The notes under the pieces are model-generated. The model did no database searches, was not told the origin of the DNA, and saw nothing but the letters and a program-made list of their open reading frames with translations. Of a stretch of 64,000 nt of DNA, positions 15,319 through 23,779 are shown one piece after another. Every line of letters starts with the position of its first letter. Position 1 is the first letter of the stretch. This DNA is from Treponema sp. C6A8 (GTDB lineage: Bacteria > Spirochaetota > Spirochaetia > Treponematales > Treponemataceae): positions 1 to 64,000 of the forward strand of contig NZ_JHVB01000006.1 in assembly GCF_000619925.1 (NCBI RefSeq), given 5' to 3'. Both the position numbers and the translations under genes were made by a program.

Positions 15319-16821
15319 TTAAAGTTTTTCTTCAGGATTTTCTTCCGCAAAGGCGTCATTCAGCTTATTGAGCACATAAACAAACTGGTCTTCCGTAAAA
15401 ATATCGAACTTAGCCAGCTGCTTAGGGTCAATCTGATAGAAATCCAGCTGATTTTCGCTGTAAGCAAGGAGAACTTCGGCAATATAAAGCGGCGGAAGGA
15501 ACTGCTTGATTTTGTCAGAAGCAAGCTCAGGGTTATTCCAGCCGTGAACAAGACTCAAAGTTTCCTCTGAGAATTTCAGCTTTTTCAAATAGCCGTAAGT
15601 AATAAAGGTTCCCGCATTTCCCTGGTAGAAGGTTTCGCGGATTTTTTCAGCTTCTTCATACTGCTGGCTCAGCTCAGTGATGTATTTTTCCTGAACCTGG
15701 GTCGGGTTTCGCAAAAGCTCAAAGCCGATATTGTTTATCAAGCCGATTGAATAATATTCTTCCGGCGAGAAGATAATCTGAAAGTCCGGCTGATTTTTGC
15801 AGAGATTATAGGCGTAGAAGGCAACCTTCTGTGAATGCTGCTTTGAAGTTTCCAGATCCTTAAATTCCATTATCTCAACTTCTTTGTTGTCGGAAGAAAT
15901 AATTTTTCTAAGGTCGTCATCCGTAAACTGGGCGATTGCTTTTTTCAAATTCAACTGCTCGCGGTTATGATCTACGGTATTTTTCAAAATCAGAAGCGCC
16001 AGCGTATCATCATGCATGACAATCTTCAAAAGTGCGTCGCGGTCAATCGAAGGCTTGGCAAAAAGCCCCTGAACCTGACGATAGGTAGCCAGGCGGATTG
16101 GAATCTGCTCCTGAAGGTTGATGTATTCGTAAGTAAGCATCTGCACTGCCGAATAAACAACTTCGTTACATGGCAGAACGATTTCCGTAATTGTTTCTTT
16201 ATCTGTTGAATAGCAGGTATAGCTGTCTTTTCCAAGTCCAGCCTTCTGAAGCATAAGGATGATGATGATAATACCAAGTCCCGCACCTTCAGACGGATCC
16301 AGCGCCTTAGCGTAAACCTCTTCAATACTATTGAACTTCTTGGCATTTTGTATTTTCTGCCTGATTCTCTGCTCTTCGTCCAGTGTAAGCACAGCCTTGT
16401 TTTTTACCTGAATTTTTAAAGTGCGGCCGCAAAGCTGGAGTACAAGCTTGATATAAAGCCCTGCTTTTTTCTGAAGTTCAAGATAATGGTCGATGTTTGA
16501 AAGAGTATCAACCTTAAATTCATTCATACCGCGTTCATATTCTTCAGGATTGTTGATGTTTAAACCCTTTTCTTTAAAGTAAACGCGCTTTGTATTGGCT
16601 TTTTTGGCGTTGGTAAGAAGTTCGCCCAGACAGTATTTAAGATTTTGAATAAGCTGCTCTTGATGACATTCTTCAAGGAACACAGTGAGAATATCATAGA
16701 TATAAATCTCCATGTTGCGTGAAAGAGTATATGTCGTAATTTCCAGCGGCATTTGAAGTCGGACAGAGTTGCGAATTTTTTCCCGGTCTACTTCAAGCTT
16801 CTCATCAAAATCGCTTATCAT
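15319..16821 (-). CDS. GHKL ATPase-like plus HDOD-like signalling protein
   Basis: A 500-residue cytosolic protein with two parts. Residues ~1-220 look like a histidine-kinase-type ATP-binding (GHKL) fold: an N-box at LGELLTNAKKAN (Asn71) and a glycine lid at EGAGLGIIII (179-183). No phospho-accepting His dimer domain is visible in front. Residues ~238-480 resemble an HDOD domain (PIRLATYRQVQGLF..., then LLKIVMHDDTLALLILKNT). HDOD proteins are non-catalytic relatives of HD phosphohydrolases found in bacterial signalling. The order, ATPase first and HDOD last, is unusual. No ribosome site is seen at the ATG, and the promoter lies only a few bases upstream. The partner is unknown. Confidence 0.6.
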   Translation of the reverse strand: MISDFDEKLEVDREKIRNSVRLQMPLEITTYTLSRNMEIYIYDILTVFLEECHQEQLIQNLKYCLGELLTNAKKANTKRVYFKEKGLNINNPEEYERGMNEFKVDTLSNIDHYLELQKKAGLYIKLVLQLCGRTLKIQVKNKAVLTLDEEQRIRQKIQNAKKFNSIEEVYAKALDPSEGAGLGIIIIILMLQKAGLGKDSYTCYSTDKETITEIVLPCNEVVYSAVQMLTYEYINLQEQIPIRLATYRQVQGLFAKPSIDRDALLKIVMHDDTLALLILKNTVDHNREQLNLKKAIAQFTDDDLRKIISSDNKEVEIMEFKDLETSKQHSQKVAFYAYNLCKNQPDFQIIFSPEEYYSIGLINNIGFELLRNPTQVQEKYITELSQQYEEAEKIRETFYQGNAGTFITYGYLKKLKFSEETLSLVHGWNNPELASDKIKQFLPPLYIAEVLLAYSENQLDFYQIDPKQLAKFDIFTEDQFVYVLNKLNDAFAEENPEEKL

Positions 16822-16832
16822 CTATTCTAATA

Positions 16833-16861
16833 ATTTTAATCCAATTATTACAAATTGTAAA
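16833..16861 (-). promoter_or_regulatory. Promoter of the HDOD gene with a very short leader
   Basis: On the minus strand TTTACA (16861-16856) and TAAAAT (16838-16833) are exactly 17 bp apart, each one base from consensus. Predicted initiation leaves only about 4-5 nt before the ATG at 16821, with no Shine-Dalgarno. Confidence 0.6.
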
Positions 16862-16864
16862 ACA

Positions 16865-16898
16865 AATTGACAAATCCCTTGTTATATAACTGTCAATT
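16865..16898 (-). terminator. Terminator overlapping the trkH stop codon
   Basis: AATTGACA (16865-16872) pairs perfectly with TGTCAATT (16891-16898). The stem includes part of the trkH stop codon and is followed on the minus strand by TTTGTTTT. It separates trkH from the HDOD promoter just beyond. Confidence 0.6.
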
Positions 16899-18354
16899 AT
16901 TTTTTCCAGTAAGAAGGCAGGAAGAACATAATCATAGTATAAAGTTCCAGACGGCCTGCCAGCATTGCAAAACAATACCACCACTTTACAAAAGAAGGAA
17001 GGAAACCGAAATTTCCGCTCGGACCTAAAAATCCCGCAGCAGGACCAACGTTTCCTACCATACTAAGGGCGCCCGTAAAGGCCGTAAACAAATCCAGATG
17101 ACCGATACAGCCAACCAGGGTCGTGATGGCAACAAGGAAAAAATAGAGAGTCATAAAGGCAGTCACGCTAAAAACGACGTCTTTACGGCCGACTCTGTTA
17201 TTCAATCTGATTGCAAAAATTCCGTGAGGATGAAGCATTCTCTTTGTTTCGTTGCTGATTTGCTTGAATAAAATTACCCAGCGCACAACTTTAACGCCGC
17301 CGGATGTAGAACCCGAAGAGCCACCGATAAAGAAAAGCAGAAAAAGGAAAAACTGGGCTGCAGGAGTCCAGAGGGTAAAATCAGCAGTTGAAAATCCCGT
17401 TGTTGAAAGAAGGGAAACAACGTGGAAGGCTGAATAGCGAAGCTTCTGAGGGAAGTTTGTGTAAATGCCGCCCAGGCTGAAGGCCACGGCAAGAATTGCA
17501 AATATCACGATGGCAATATAAGCCTTAAACTCGGAGTTTTCGCGGATATCATCAAACTTGCGGACAATAATATAATAGAAAAGACTGAAGTTTATGCCCG
17601 CAAAAAACATAAATACAGTGATTACTGCGTCGATTGCGGCAGAATCATACCAGCCTATGCTGGAATCTTTTGAAGAAAAGCCGCCGGTTCCCAGCGTTGA
17701 AAACGCGTGTGTAAAAGCATCAATCCAATCCATGCCGGCAATTTTAAGAAGGAGAGCTTCTACAAGGGTAAATCCCGCATATATAATCCAAAGATACTTG
17801 GCAGTCGTCGTAATTCGCGCGGTAATTTTTCCTTTTTCCGGTCCGGTAGTTTCGGCCTTAATCAGCTGAAAGCCACCCACACCAAGAAGAGGAAGAAGGG
17901 CAACTGTCAAAGTTACAATTCCCATACCGCCTATCCAGTGGGTAATACAACGCCAGAGGTTTATTGAGCGAGGCAGCTCTTCCAGGTGGCCGCAGACAGT
18001 GGAACCGGTGGTTGTAAAACCGCTCACGCTTTCAAAAACGGCATCGGTGATTGCAGGAAAAGCGCCGCTTGCAAAAAGAGGAATTGAGCCGAAAAGACTC
18101 ATAAAAATCCAGGAACCCGCAACTATCAGGTAGGTCTGGCGGGTATTAATGCTGATTTTTACTTTTCTGGTCGGAAAGAAGACAGCCGCAAGGATTACAA
18201 AGCTTACCAGCATCGGCACTAAAAAAGGAAGGATTACACTTTCTTCGCCAAGGGCAAGTCCAAGTCCCAACGGCATAATCATCATTGCTCCAACAATCGC
18301 GATAAGAACTGAAATTATCTTTATAAAATAAATTGCAAACAAAATTCGCTCCAA
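16897..18354 (-). CDS. trkH: TrkH/KtrB-type potassium uptake channel subunit
   Basis: A 485-residue polytopic membrane protein with the fourfold M1-P-M2 repeats of the Trk/Ktr/HKT superfamily. Selectivity-filter-like loops are seen at ESVSGFTTTGSTV, FSTLGTGGFSS, SLLSTTGFSTADF and SMVGNVGPAAG. It moves K+ across the inner membrane with TrkA as nucleotide-gated regulator, and trkA lies 30 bp upstream in the same direction. The longest frame begins with a TTG at 18354. A GGAG at 18350-18353 points instead to the TTG at 18342 as the true start, giving a protein four residues shorter. Confidence 0.9.
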   Translation of the reverse strand: MERILFAIYFIKIISVLIAIVGAMMIMPLGLGLALGEESVILPFLVPMLVSFVILAAVFFPTRKVKISINTRQTYLIVAGSWIFMSLFGSIPLFASGAFPAITDAVFESVSGFTTTGSTVCGHLEELPRSINLWRCITHWIGGMGIVTLTVALLPLLGVGGFQLIKAETTGPEKGKITARITTTAKYLWIIYAGFTLVEALLLKIAGMDWIDAFTHAFSTLGTGGFSSKDSSIGWYDSAAIDAVITVFMFFAGINFSLFYYIIVRKFDDIRENSEFKAYIAIVIFAILAVAFSLGGIYTNFPQKLRYSAFHVVSLLSTTGFSTADFTLWTPAAQFFLFLLFFIGGSSGSTSGGVKVVRWVILFKQISNETKRMLHPHGIFAIRLNNRVGRKDVVFSVTAFMTLYFFLVAITTLVGCIGHLDLFTAFTGALSMVGNVGPAAGFLGPSGNFGFLPSFVKWWYCFAMLAGRLELYTMIMFFLPSYWKK

Positions 18355-18383
18355 TAAGAATGTGTCACTGCCGATGACAGGCC

Positions 18384-19841
18384 CTAGTTATCGTCGCTTC
18401 CTGCAAAATAGGAGAGCACTTTTTTACTCTGCTCACCAGGCACGATAATTACAACGTGGTCGCCTGCGTAAAGCTTGGTGTTTCCGTCAACAATCTTGTA
18501 TTCTTCAATGCCAGACTGGCGGCTCAAAAGTACAAGGAAGAGTCCAGGATTTGAAATTTCTTTAAGGGCCTTTCCGCAAACCTTAGATTTAGCCCCGATT
18601 TCACATTCAACAATTTCAAGCTGACCGTTTGTTACTGTGTGGATTTCCTTTACCGACTTTCCGCGCAGATGGCTCATAATTGAGTCTACAACCGCATCGC
18701 GGAGGGCAACAGGAACGTCAACTCCAAGCTTTAAGGCAATTGTTTCAAAGGCAGAACTTGTAACCAGGCTGATTGTCTGGCCGACGCCCAGTGATTCAAG
18801 GTAAGCTGCAAGAACCATATTGAGTTCATGATTGTGAGTAGCGCAGATTGCCAGGTCGTAGGAAGTAATTCCTTCATCGCGCAAAAAGCTTTCGTCCGTA
18901 GCATCAGCGCACATAACGCGAGCTTCAGGGAAGCGTTCAGCTGCAGCCTTGGCAAGGGCATCGTTGGAATCGATAATTACAAAATCCTGAGTTCGCTTTT
19001 CTACAAAGGCAGAGATTTTTTTGAGGAAGCCCTTCTGCACATCAGTTTTTTCAGGATTTAAGAATTTATCTGCAACAATAGTTCCGATTCTCCCGGCACC
19101 AATCAGGGCAACCCTGCGCATTTCCTTAGGCGAAGTTCCGCAAAGCTTCATCACGTTTGCAAGCTGGTCTTTCTGAACAAGAACGCCAAGAATATCACCA
19201 GCATTTACAGAAGTATGTCCTGAAGGCAGTGATGTTTTTCCGTCTTTTTCGATATAAACAACCAGGAATTTAATGTCAGTTTTTGAGCGGATTTCCTTAA
19301 GGCTGATTCCGTCAAAATCGGATTTTTCATTTACGGTAATTCGGGCAATTTCCAGATCTGAATTATCAAAGGTGAGGACATTTCCGACAGCGCCGTTTTC
19401 AATTGCCTTTACAATTGCGTCTGCCGCTTCAACATCCGGGTTAATCATGTAATTGATGCCGTAAAGAGGACGATGCTTTGCGCCAAAGCTGTCGCTGTGC
19501 TTTTTTTCAGCGGAAGCTGTATTTACGTAGTAGGCATAGTTACGTACGCGGGCAATCTTAAGCAAATCAGGGTAAACTGCGTCCACAAGGGAACAGGTAA
19601 TCATGTTTACTTCGTCAGAGCTTGTTACGCAGACAAGGGCATCTGCCTTTTGAAGTCCTACGCTTTCAAGTGTTTCAAGATTATTTCCGTCTGCGCACAA
19701 AACAGTACAGTCCAGCTGATTCTGTGCATGGCGGATTGTATCTTCGTTATTGTCGATTAAGGCAACCTGATTTTTTTCGTTGATGAGAAGCTTAGCGAGC
19801 TGAATGCCGGTAAAACCTGCGCCCACAATTACAATTTTCAT
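18384..19841 (-). CDS. trkA: Trk system potassium uptake regulator TrkA
   Basis: A 485-residue cytosolic protein with two tandem RCK modules. RCK-N domains start at MKIVIVGAGFTGIQLAKLLI and at RRVALIGAGRIGTIVADKF, each a Rossmann glycine motif, and RCK-C domains follow each (KEIRSKTDIKFLVVYIE..., GKALKEISNPGLFLVLLSR...). The tandem arrangement is that of TrkA rather than single-module KtrA. It binds NAD(H)/ATP at the membrane and gates TrkH, encoded directly downstream. The ATG has no ribosome site, and a TATAAT lies only 8 bp before it. Confidence 0.92.
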   Translation of the reverse strand: MKIVIVGAGFTGIQLAKLLINEKNQVALIDNNEDTIRHAQNQLDCTVLCADGNNLETLESVGLQKADALVCVTSSDEVNMITCSLVDAVYPDLLKIARVRNYAYYVNTASAEKKHSDSFGAKHRPLYGINYMINPDVEAADAIVKAIENGAVGNVLTFDNSDLEIARITVNEKSDFDGISLKEIRSKTDIKFLVVYIEKDGKTSLPSGHTSVNAGDILGVLVQKDQLANVMKLCGTSPKEMRRVALIGAGRIGTIVADKFLNPEKTDVQKGFLKKISAFVEKRTQDFVIIDSNDALAKAAAERFPEARVMCADATDESFLRDEGITSYDLAICATHNHELNMVLAAYLESLGVGQTISLVTSSAFETIALKLGVDVPVALRDAVVDSIMSHLRGKSVKEIHTVTNGQLEIVECEIGAKSKVCGKALKEISNPGLFLVLLSRQSGIEEYKIVDGNTKLYAGDHVVIIVPGEQSKKVLSYFAGSDDN

Positions 19842-19849
19842 AATGATTT

Positions 19850-19855
19850 ATTATA
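19850..19855 (-). promoter_or_regulatory. Candidate -10 box of trkA
   Basis: TATAAT on the minus strand ends 8 bp before the trkA ATG (19841), so transcription would start one or two bases before the codon. No good -35 is seen at the right distance, so support is moderate. Confidence 0.4.
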
Positions 19856-19890
19856 AAGCAGATAAGGCAGGAATTCTATATAAAAATATA

Positions 19891-20035
19891 AGCGGGCTCC
19901 CGGGCGAGTGCATGGTCCAAAACCGCGCGATATCGCGCTACACGTTGTTTGTGGTAAAGAAACTATAGATTTGGCCGCTCTCGCGGCCGCCACAAACAAA
20001 GTGTTTTTGAACCACGCACCCGCCCTCGCGCCTGT
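19891..20035 (-). repeat. Complex palindromic intergenic repeat, copy C
   Basis: Minus-strand copy of a three-member family. The inner stem is ACACTTTGTTTGTGG (20004-19990) with CCACAAACAACGTGT (19954-19940), 15 bp with one mismatch at the fifth base. Between the arms are a GGCCGC/GCGGCC hairpin and the conserved unpaired core ATAGTTTCTTTAC. After the right arm come TAGCG and the palindrome CGCGATATCGCG, then a CAAAA/TTTTG pairing and an imperfect outer stem (GGGCG...TGG with CCACGCACCCGCCC). It lies between the end of cstA and the start of trkA. Confidence 0.8.
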
Positions 20036-20068
20036 TTTACTTATATAAAGCGTTTTCTATCTTTATAT

Positions 20069-21793
20069 TCAGGCAGCAATTGCGGCTTTTTTGCTTTTGC
20101 GCTGTGTAGCGAAAGTTTTTACACCTTCAATTACAAGAACAACAGCAAGAATTGCCATTGCAGATGCGAATACCAGCTGGAACCAGTTGCCCCAGTGGAA
20201 GGCATTTGCAGCATGTGAACTCATTGCAGAAACTTTAGCTATTACAGTACGAATAAGCTGTGTAAGTGTTGCAGCAAGCATAAATACAGTTGGAATAATG
20301 AACATTTTATTGTTCTTTCCAACCTGTCCAAGCCATGCAGCAACTGCCATCAAAGCAATTCCGGCAAGAAGCTGGTTTGCAGCGCCAAAGAGTCCCCAGA
20401 TCTGAGAAAGGCTCAATCCGCCAAGAACACAACCGATTGCAACCATAAGGAAGGTTCCGAACAATGGGAATGCGAGTACCTTGCGGAAACCTTTTGCATC
20501 TTTGTAAGAACGTTCGTTATCCTTAAGGAAAAGCTCAGAGAACATAAAGCGGCTCAAACGTGTACCTGTATCCAAAGATGTAAGGGCAAAAACAGAAACT
20601 GCAAGTGTCAAAAGAGCGTAGATTGCGTTGTTCTGATCAGCAAATCCGAACATTTTTGCAACACCTGATGCGAAAGCTACCGGAGGAGCACCTTTGAAAG
20701 CGCCGTCTACGATAAATCCTTTAGACACCATACCAACAGCGATGAGGGAAATAATTCCCAATGCCGATTCAATAAGCATTGAACCGTAACCGATTGCTTT
20801 TGCGTGCTTTTCGCTGTCCAGCTGTTTTGAAGTTGTACCAGTTGCAATCAGTGAGTGGAAACCAGAACATGCGCCGCAGGCAACGGTGATGAAGAGGGCC
20901 GGGAACATTGGTCCGATTTTTGTTGTGTATGATGTGAAAGCAGGAAGTTCGAATGTTGTATTTCCAGTAATTGCAGAAACTACGATACCAACCAGAGCCA
21001 AAGCCATCATTGCGTACAAAAGGAAAGAAGAAAGGTAGTCACGTGGCTGCAGCAAAATCCATACAGGAACAAGAGAAGCAATTGTGATGTAAGCGCCGAT
21101 GAAAACAATCCATGCTGTGCGGCTCATTGCAAAACCGTAGTTCAAACCGATTACAACTGCAACAACGATTCCAACGATTCCGGCGATTGTAGCAGGAACA
21201 GTTCTTACGCCAGCGCGGTTAGTAAGGAAGCCGTAACCGATTGCAAGTACGATGAAGAGCAAAGAAATCATAGCGGTTGTCTGGCTTCCAGTAGGATTAG
21301 CAACAATACCAAAGCGTCCGTCTTTAGAAAGGAAAGTTCCGGCAACAACATTTACGAAAGAAGCAATTACGAGAATCAAAACAAGAAGGGCAAAAATGAT
21401 GAAAAGGCGTTTTGAGGTTTTACCCATTGAGTCTTTGATGATTTCGCCTACAGATTTACCGTCGTGGCGGGCAGAAGCAAAAAGCGAACCGAAATCCTGA
21501 AGTCCACCAAAGAAAATACCACCGATTACGCACCACAAGAAAACTGGTACCCAACCAAAAACTGCGGCCTGAATTGGACCGTTAATTGGACCGGCACCAG
21601 CAATAGAAGAAAAGTGATGTCCCATCAAAACCGCTGGTTTTGCCTCAACATAATCCACGCCGTCAGCTTTTTCTACGGCAGGAGTTTTTTTTGCAGGGTC
21701 AATTCCCCACTGCTTTGCAAGCCAAGAGCCGTATCCAACATAGCCGATGAAAAGCAGAGCGAGAGCAGCAAGAATAATCAATAATGCTGTCAT
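20069..21793 (-). CDS. cstA: CstA-family carbon-starvation transporter
   Basis: A 574-residue protein with many membrane spans, starting with a hydrophobic helix then GYVGYGSWLAKQWGIDP. The family motif region MGHHFSSIAGAGPINGPI is present, as are CGACSGFHSLIATGTTSK and DTGTRLSRFMFSE. CstA proteins import pyruvate and/or peptides when preferred carbon is exhausted. It is shorter than E. coli CstA (701 aa) but close to the compact forms found in other phyla. A good AAGGAG precedes the ATG. It stands alone on the minus strand, with no btsSR-type regulators nearby. Confidence 0.92.
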   Translation of the reverse strand: MTALLIILAALALLFIGYVGYGSWLAKQWGIDPAKKTPAVEKADGVDYVEAKPAVLMGHHFSSIAGAGPINGPIQAAVFGWVPVFLWCVIGGIFFGGLQDFGSLFASARHDGKSVGEIIKDSMGKTSKRLFIIFALLVLILVIASFVNVVAGTFLSKDGRFGIVANPTGSQTTAMISLLFIVLAIGYGFLTNRAGVRTVPATIAGIVGIVVAVVIGLNYGFAMSRTAWIVFIGAYITIASLVPVWILLQPRDYLSSFLLYAMMALALVGIVVSAITGNTTFELPAFTSYTTKIGPMFPALFITVACGACSGFHSLIATGTTSKQLDSEKHAKAIGYGSMLIESALGIISLIAVGMVSKGFIVDGAFKGAPPVAFASGVAKMFGFADQNNAIYALLTLAVSVFALTSLDTGTRLSRFMFSELFLKDNERSYKDAKGFRKVLAFPLFGTFLMVAIGCVLGGLSLSQIWGLFGAANQLLAGIALMAVAAWLGQVGKNNKMFIIPTVFMLAATLTQLIRTVIAKVSAMSSHAANAFHWGNWFQLVFASAMAILAVVLVIEGVKTFATQRKSKKAAIAA

Positions 21794-21831
21794 TTTTTGT
21801 TCTCCTTTTTTCCTTTCGGAAATTTACTTTT

Positions 21832-22350
21832 TTATAGCGAGCTTACAAGCTTTTTGAGGACGCTGCCGTGACGGTTTGTAACGGTTCGGCCTGTTGAAGT
21901 TTCGTAAGCTAATGCCCTGAAATTACTCCAGCCATAAATGCTGAATTTATATGATTTTGATTTTTTCTCTTTTTTGATGAAGCGGAAGGCGCTGTCTGAA
22001 ATTTTGTCAGCAAGGATGATAAGTGTTACGTCTGAATTGCGGTGTCCGCTGCAAGGATGAACGCGGGAAAGGCCTTCTTCCCAGGCACGGTTTGCCAGCT
22101 GTTCAAAAAGGATATAGTCCAACTCGTCTGCTTCTGCAAAGAAGACATATTCGTTGGAATCAATATCTGCGACATGTGCGGCTTTTACTAAAAAATACTG
22201 TTCACTGTGGGAATGAAACTCTGCTTCTGCAGAAAAAGGTGCAGCAACACATTCCTCCCGGACGTTGTAATAACGTTCAAAAGAATGAAGAAGCTTTTGT
22301 AATAAATTTTCGGAATTATGAGCTTCCTGTGCGCCGCCATTGACTTTCAT
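21832..22350 (-). CDS. Conserved-looking protein of unknown function (172 aa)
   Basis: I do not recognise this protein. It is a soluble alpha/beta-looking product of 172 residues with no signal peptide and several His, Cys and acidic residues (HSHSEQYF, VFFAEADELDYILFEQLANRAW, RVHPCSGHRNSDVTLIILAD). The middle segment ending ILADKISDSAFRFIKKEKKSKSYKF has an exposed basic stretch. It starts 34 bp after queH in the same direction and may be the last gene of a tetR-queH-unknown operon. A perfect 21-bp palindrome abuts its start codon. Confidence 0.7.
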   Translation of the reverse strand: MKVNGGAQEAHNSENLLQKLLHSFERYYNVREECVAAPFSAEAEFHSHSEQYFLVKAAHVADIDSNEYVFFAEADELDYILFEQLANRAWEEGLSRVHPCSGHRNSDVTLIILADKISDSAFRFIKKEKKSKSYKFSIYGWSNFRALAYETSTGRTVTNRHGSVLKKLVSSL

Positions 22351-22351
22351 A

Positions 22352-22372
22352 ATACTTAATTTTATTAAGTAT
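22352..22372. promoter_or_regulatory. Perfect palindrome abutting a start codon
   Basis: ATACTTAAT, a TTT centre and ATTAAGTAT form a perfect 9-bp dyad one base from the ATG at 22350. It would be a leader hairpin or an operator. No Shine-Dalgarno is present in the same stretch. Confidence 0.45.
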
Positions 22373-22384
22373 AATTAAAGTTGT

Positions 22385-23020
22385 CTAGTCCCTTTGCATT
22401 GAAAACACGCAGCCGCAGTACTGCTGGCGGTAGAGGCCGTATTCTTCGCTGAGCTGCAGGCTGCGGAGGAAGCCGCTCTTTTTCTTGAAGTCAGATGGCA
22501 GCCATTTAGGAGAGCCCTGGCTCGCAAGGCATTCCCCAATTACATTGATTTTCTCTGCATCCTTAAAAGGACTGATACTGAGCGTTGTACAAAAATAATC
22601 AAATTCATGGGCGGCGGCATATTGATATGCCCGCTTCAGGCGGAATTCATAGCAGCGGCGACAGCGTTCCCCCTTTTCGGGCTCGCGGGCAAGTTCCGGT
22701 TCGCGATCAGTGCCAACTGCCTGGTAAAAGTGGTCCGGCAGGTATTCGTCTTTTACAAGCTTCACCTTGCCAAGCACAGCCGGGCTGAAACGTGGCAGGA
22801 AGGCCTCAAGTTCTGCAAGACGGCGCTCATATTCTTCCTGAGGATAAATATTGGGATTGTAATATAGAATGGTAATGTCAAAAAAGCCCGTCAGATACTC
22901 AATAACATAAGAAGAACACGGCCCGCAGCAGGCATGAAGCAGCAGGCTTGGCTTTTTTCCGCTTTTTTCCAGCGAAGAGAGAAGTTCATCCAGTTCCTTT
23001 TGATAGATAGATTTAGCCAC
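22385..23020 (-). CDS. queH: Epoxyqueuosine reductase QueH
   Basis: A 211-residue protein with QueH (formerly DUF208) features: an N-terminal LLLHACCGPCSSY motif, YYNPNIYPQEEYERR, a central CRRCYEFRL, FCTTLSISPFKDAEKI and a C-terminal YRQQYCGCVFS. The paired cysteines bind an iron-sulfur cluster and a second metal. QueH makes the last step of queuosine synthesis in tRNA, replacing the cobalamin enzyme QueG. The start is a GTG that overlaps the tetR stop by one base (TAGTG), so translation is probably coupled. Confidence 0.92.
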   Translation of the reverse strand: MAKSIYQKELDELLSSLEKSGKKPSLLLHACCGPCSSYVIEYLTGFFDITILYYNPNIYPQEEYERRLAELEAFLPRFSPAVLGKVKLVKDEYLPDHFYQAVGTDREPELAREPEKGERCRRCYEFRLKRAYQYAAAHEFDYFCTTLSISPFKDAEKINVIGECLASQGSPKWLPSDFKKKSGFLRSLQLSEEYGLYRQQYCGCVFSMQRD

Positions 23021-23688
23021 TAAAATCCCAGATATTTTTTCATCATTATTTCACAGGATTTTGTAATTTTGTTCAACGCCTGGCCGTCGGTAGGAAGGGC
23101 AAAAAGGCTTCCGGCTCCGCTTTCCGGATTCTGGCGTACAATTTCCTTGCGGTTTGCAATGTAAAAATCGCGGTTATGAATTATAAAGGCGCTCAAAACA
23201 TTTGAAGTTTCGGCAATTTCCTTATCTTTTACCTTCAGTTTTCCAACAGCGTTAAAGGCTTCAATAATATGGAAGATATCATCATAAATCTTTTTGTTTT
23301 CAGCGCGGACAATTTCCAGAGCCTTAATATTAAAATACTGTTCAGTTCGTACAAAGCTGTACATTTCAAAAAGCGGCTCGTTTTCAAAAAGATTAAAAAA
23401 GCGGGTTATCAGCTTTTTAAAAAGCACGTTCGGTGCGGTTTTATTCTTAATGATTGCATCGATGGTCTGCTCGGTTTTAAATCCAACTTTTGCAATTTCC
23501 GAAGCACAGAATTCCAGAGTTGCATCGTACATTGCATCGCGGCTTTCAAAATGATTGTAAAGCGAAGCCTTTTTAATTCCCAGCATGTCGCTGATGTCGC
23601 TGAGTGAGGTAGCACCCGGGCTTTTTTCAAAGGCAGATGATATGAATGACTGTATGATTTTTTCCTGTGAGATATTCTTTTTGCTCAT
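23020..23688 (-). CDS. TetR-family transcriptional regulator
   Basis: A 222-residue protein with an N-terminal TetR DNA-binding domain: IIQSFISSAFEKSPGATSLSDISDMLGIKKASLYNHFESRDAMYDA spans residues ~10-57, with the tell-tale SLYNHFESRD recognition helix. The C-terminal domain is all-helical and unassigned. It overlaps queH by one base. TetR repressors usually act on themselves and neighbours, but no clear operator was found in the short region to the divergent GNAT gene at 23780. Confidence 0.85.
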   Translation of the reverse strand: MSKKNISQEKIIQSFISSAFEKSPGATSLSDISDMLGIKKASLYNHFESRDAMYDATLEFCASEIAKVGFKTEQTIDAIIKNKTAPNVLFKKLITRFFNLFENEPLFEMYSFVRTEQYFNIKALEIVRAENKKIYDDIFHIIEAFNAVGKLKVKDKEIAETSNVLSAFIIHNRDFYIANRKEIVRQNPESGAGSLFALPTDGQALNKITKSCEIMMKKYLGF

Positions 23689-23779
23689 AGAAAATTTATC
23701 GGGAACTAACGGGTATTAGTTTAGAACAAAACCTTTATTAGTTGATTTTTTTTTTGATTTGCTGGACAGTTATAAATAG

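Noticed and set aside
19891..20035. Simple terminator
   Set aside because: Although it could stop transcription, the size, nested stems and the shared core with two other gaps go beyond a terminator.
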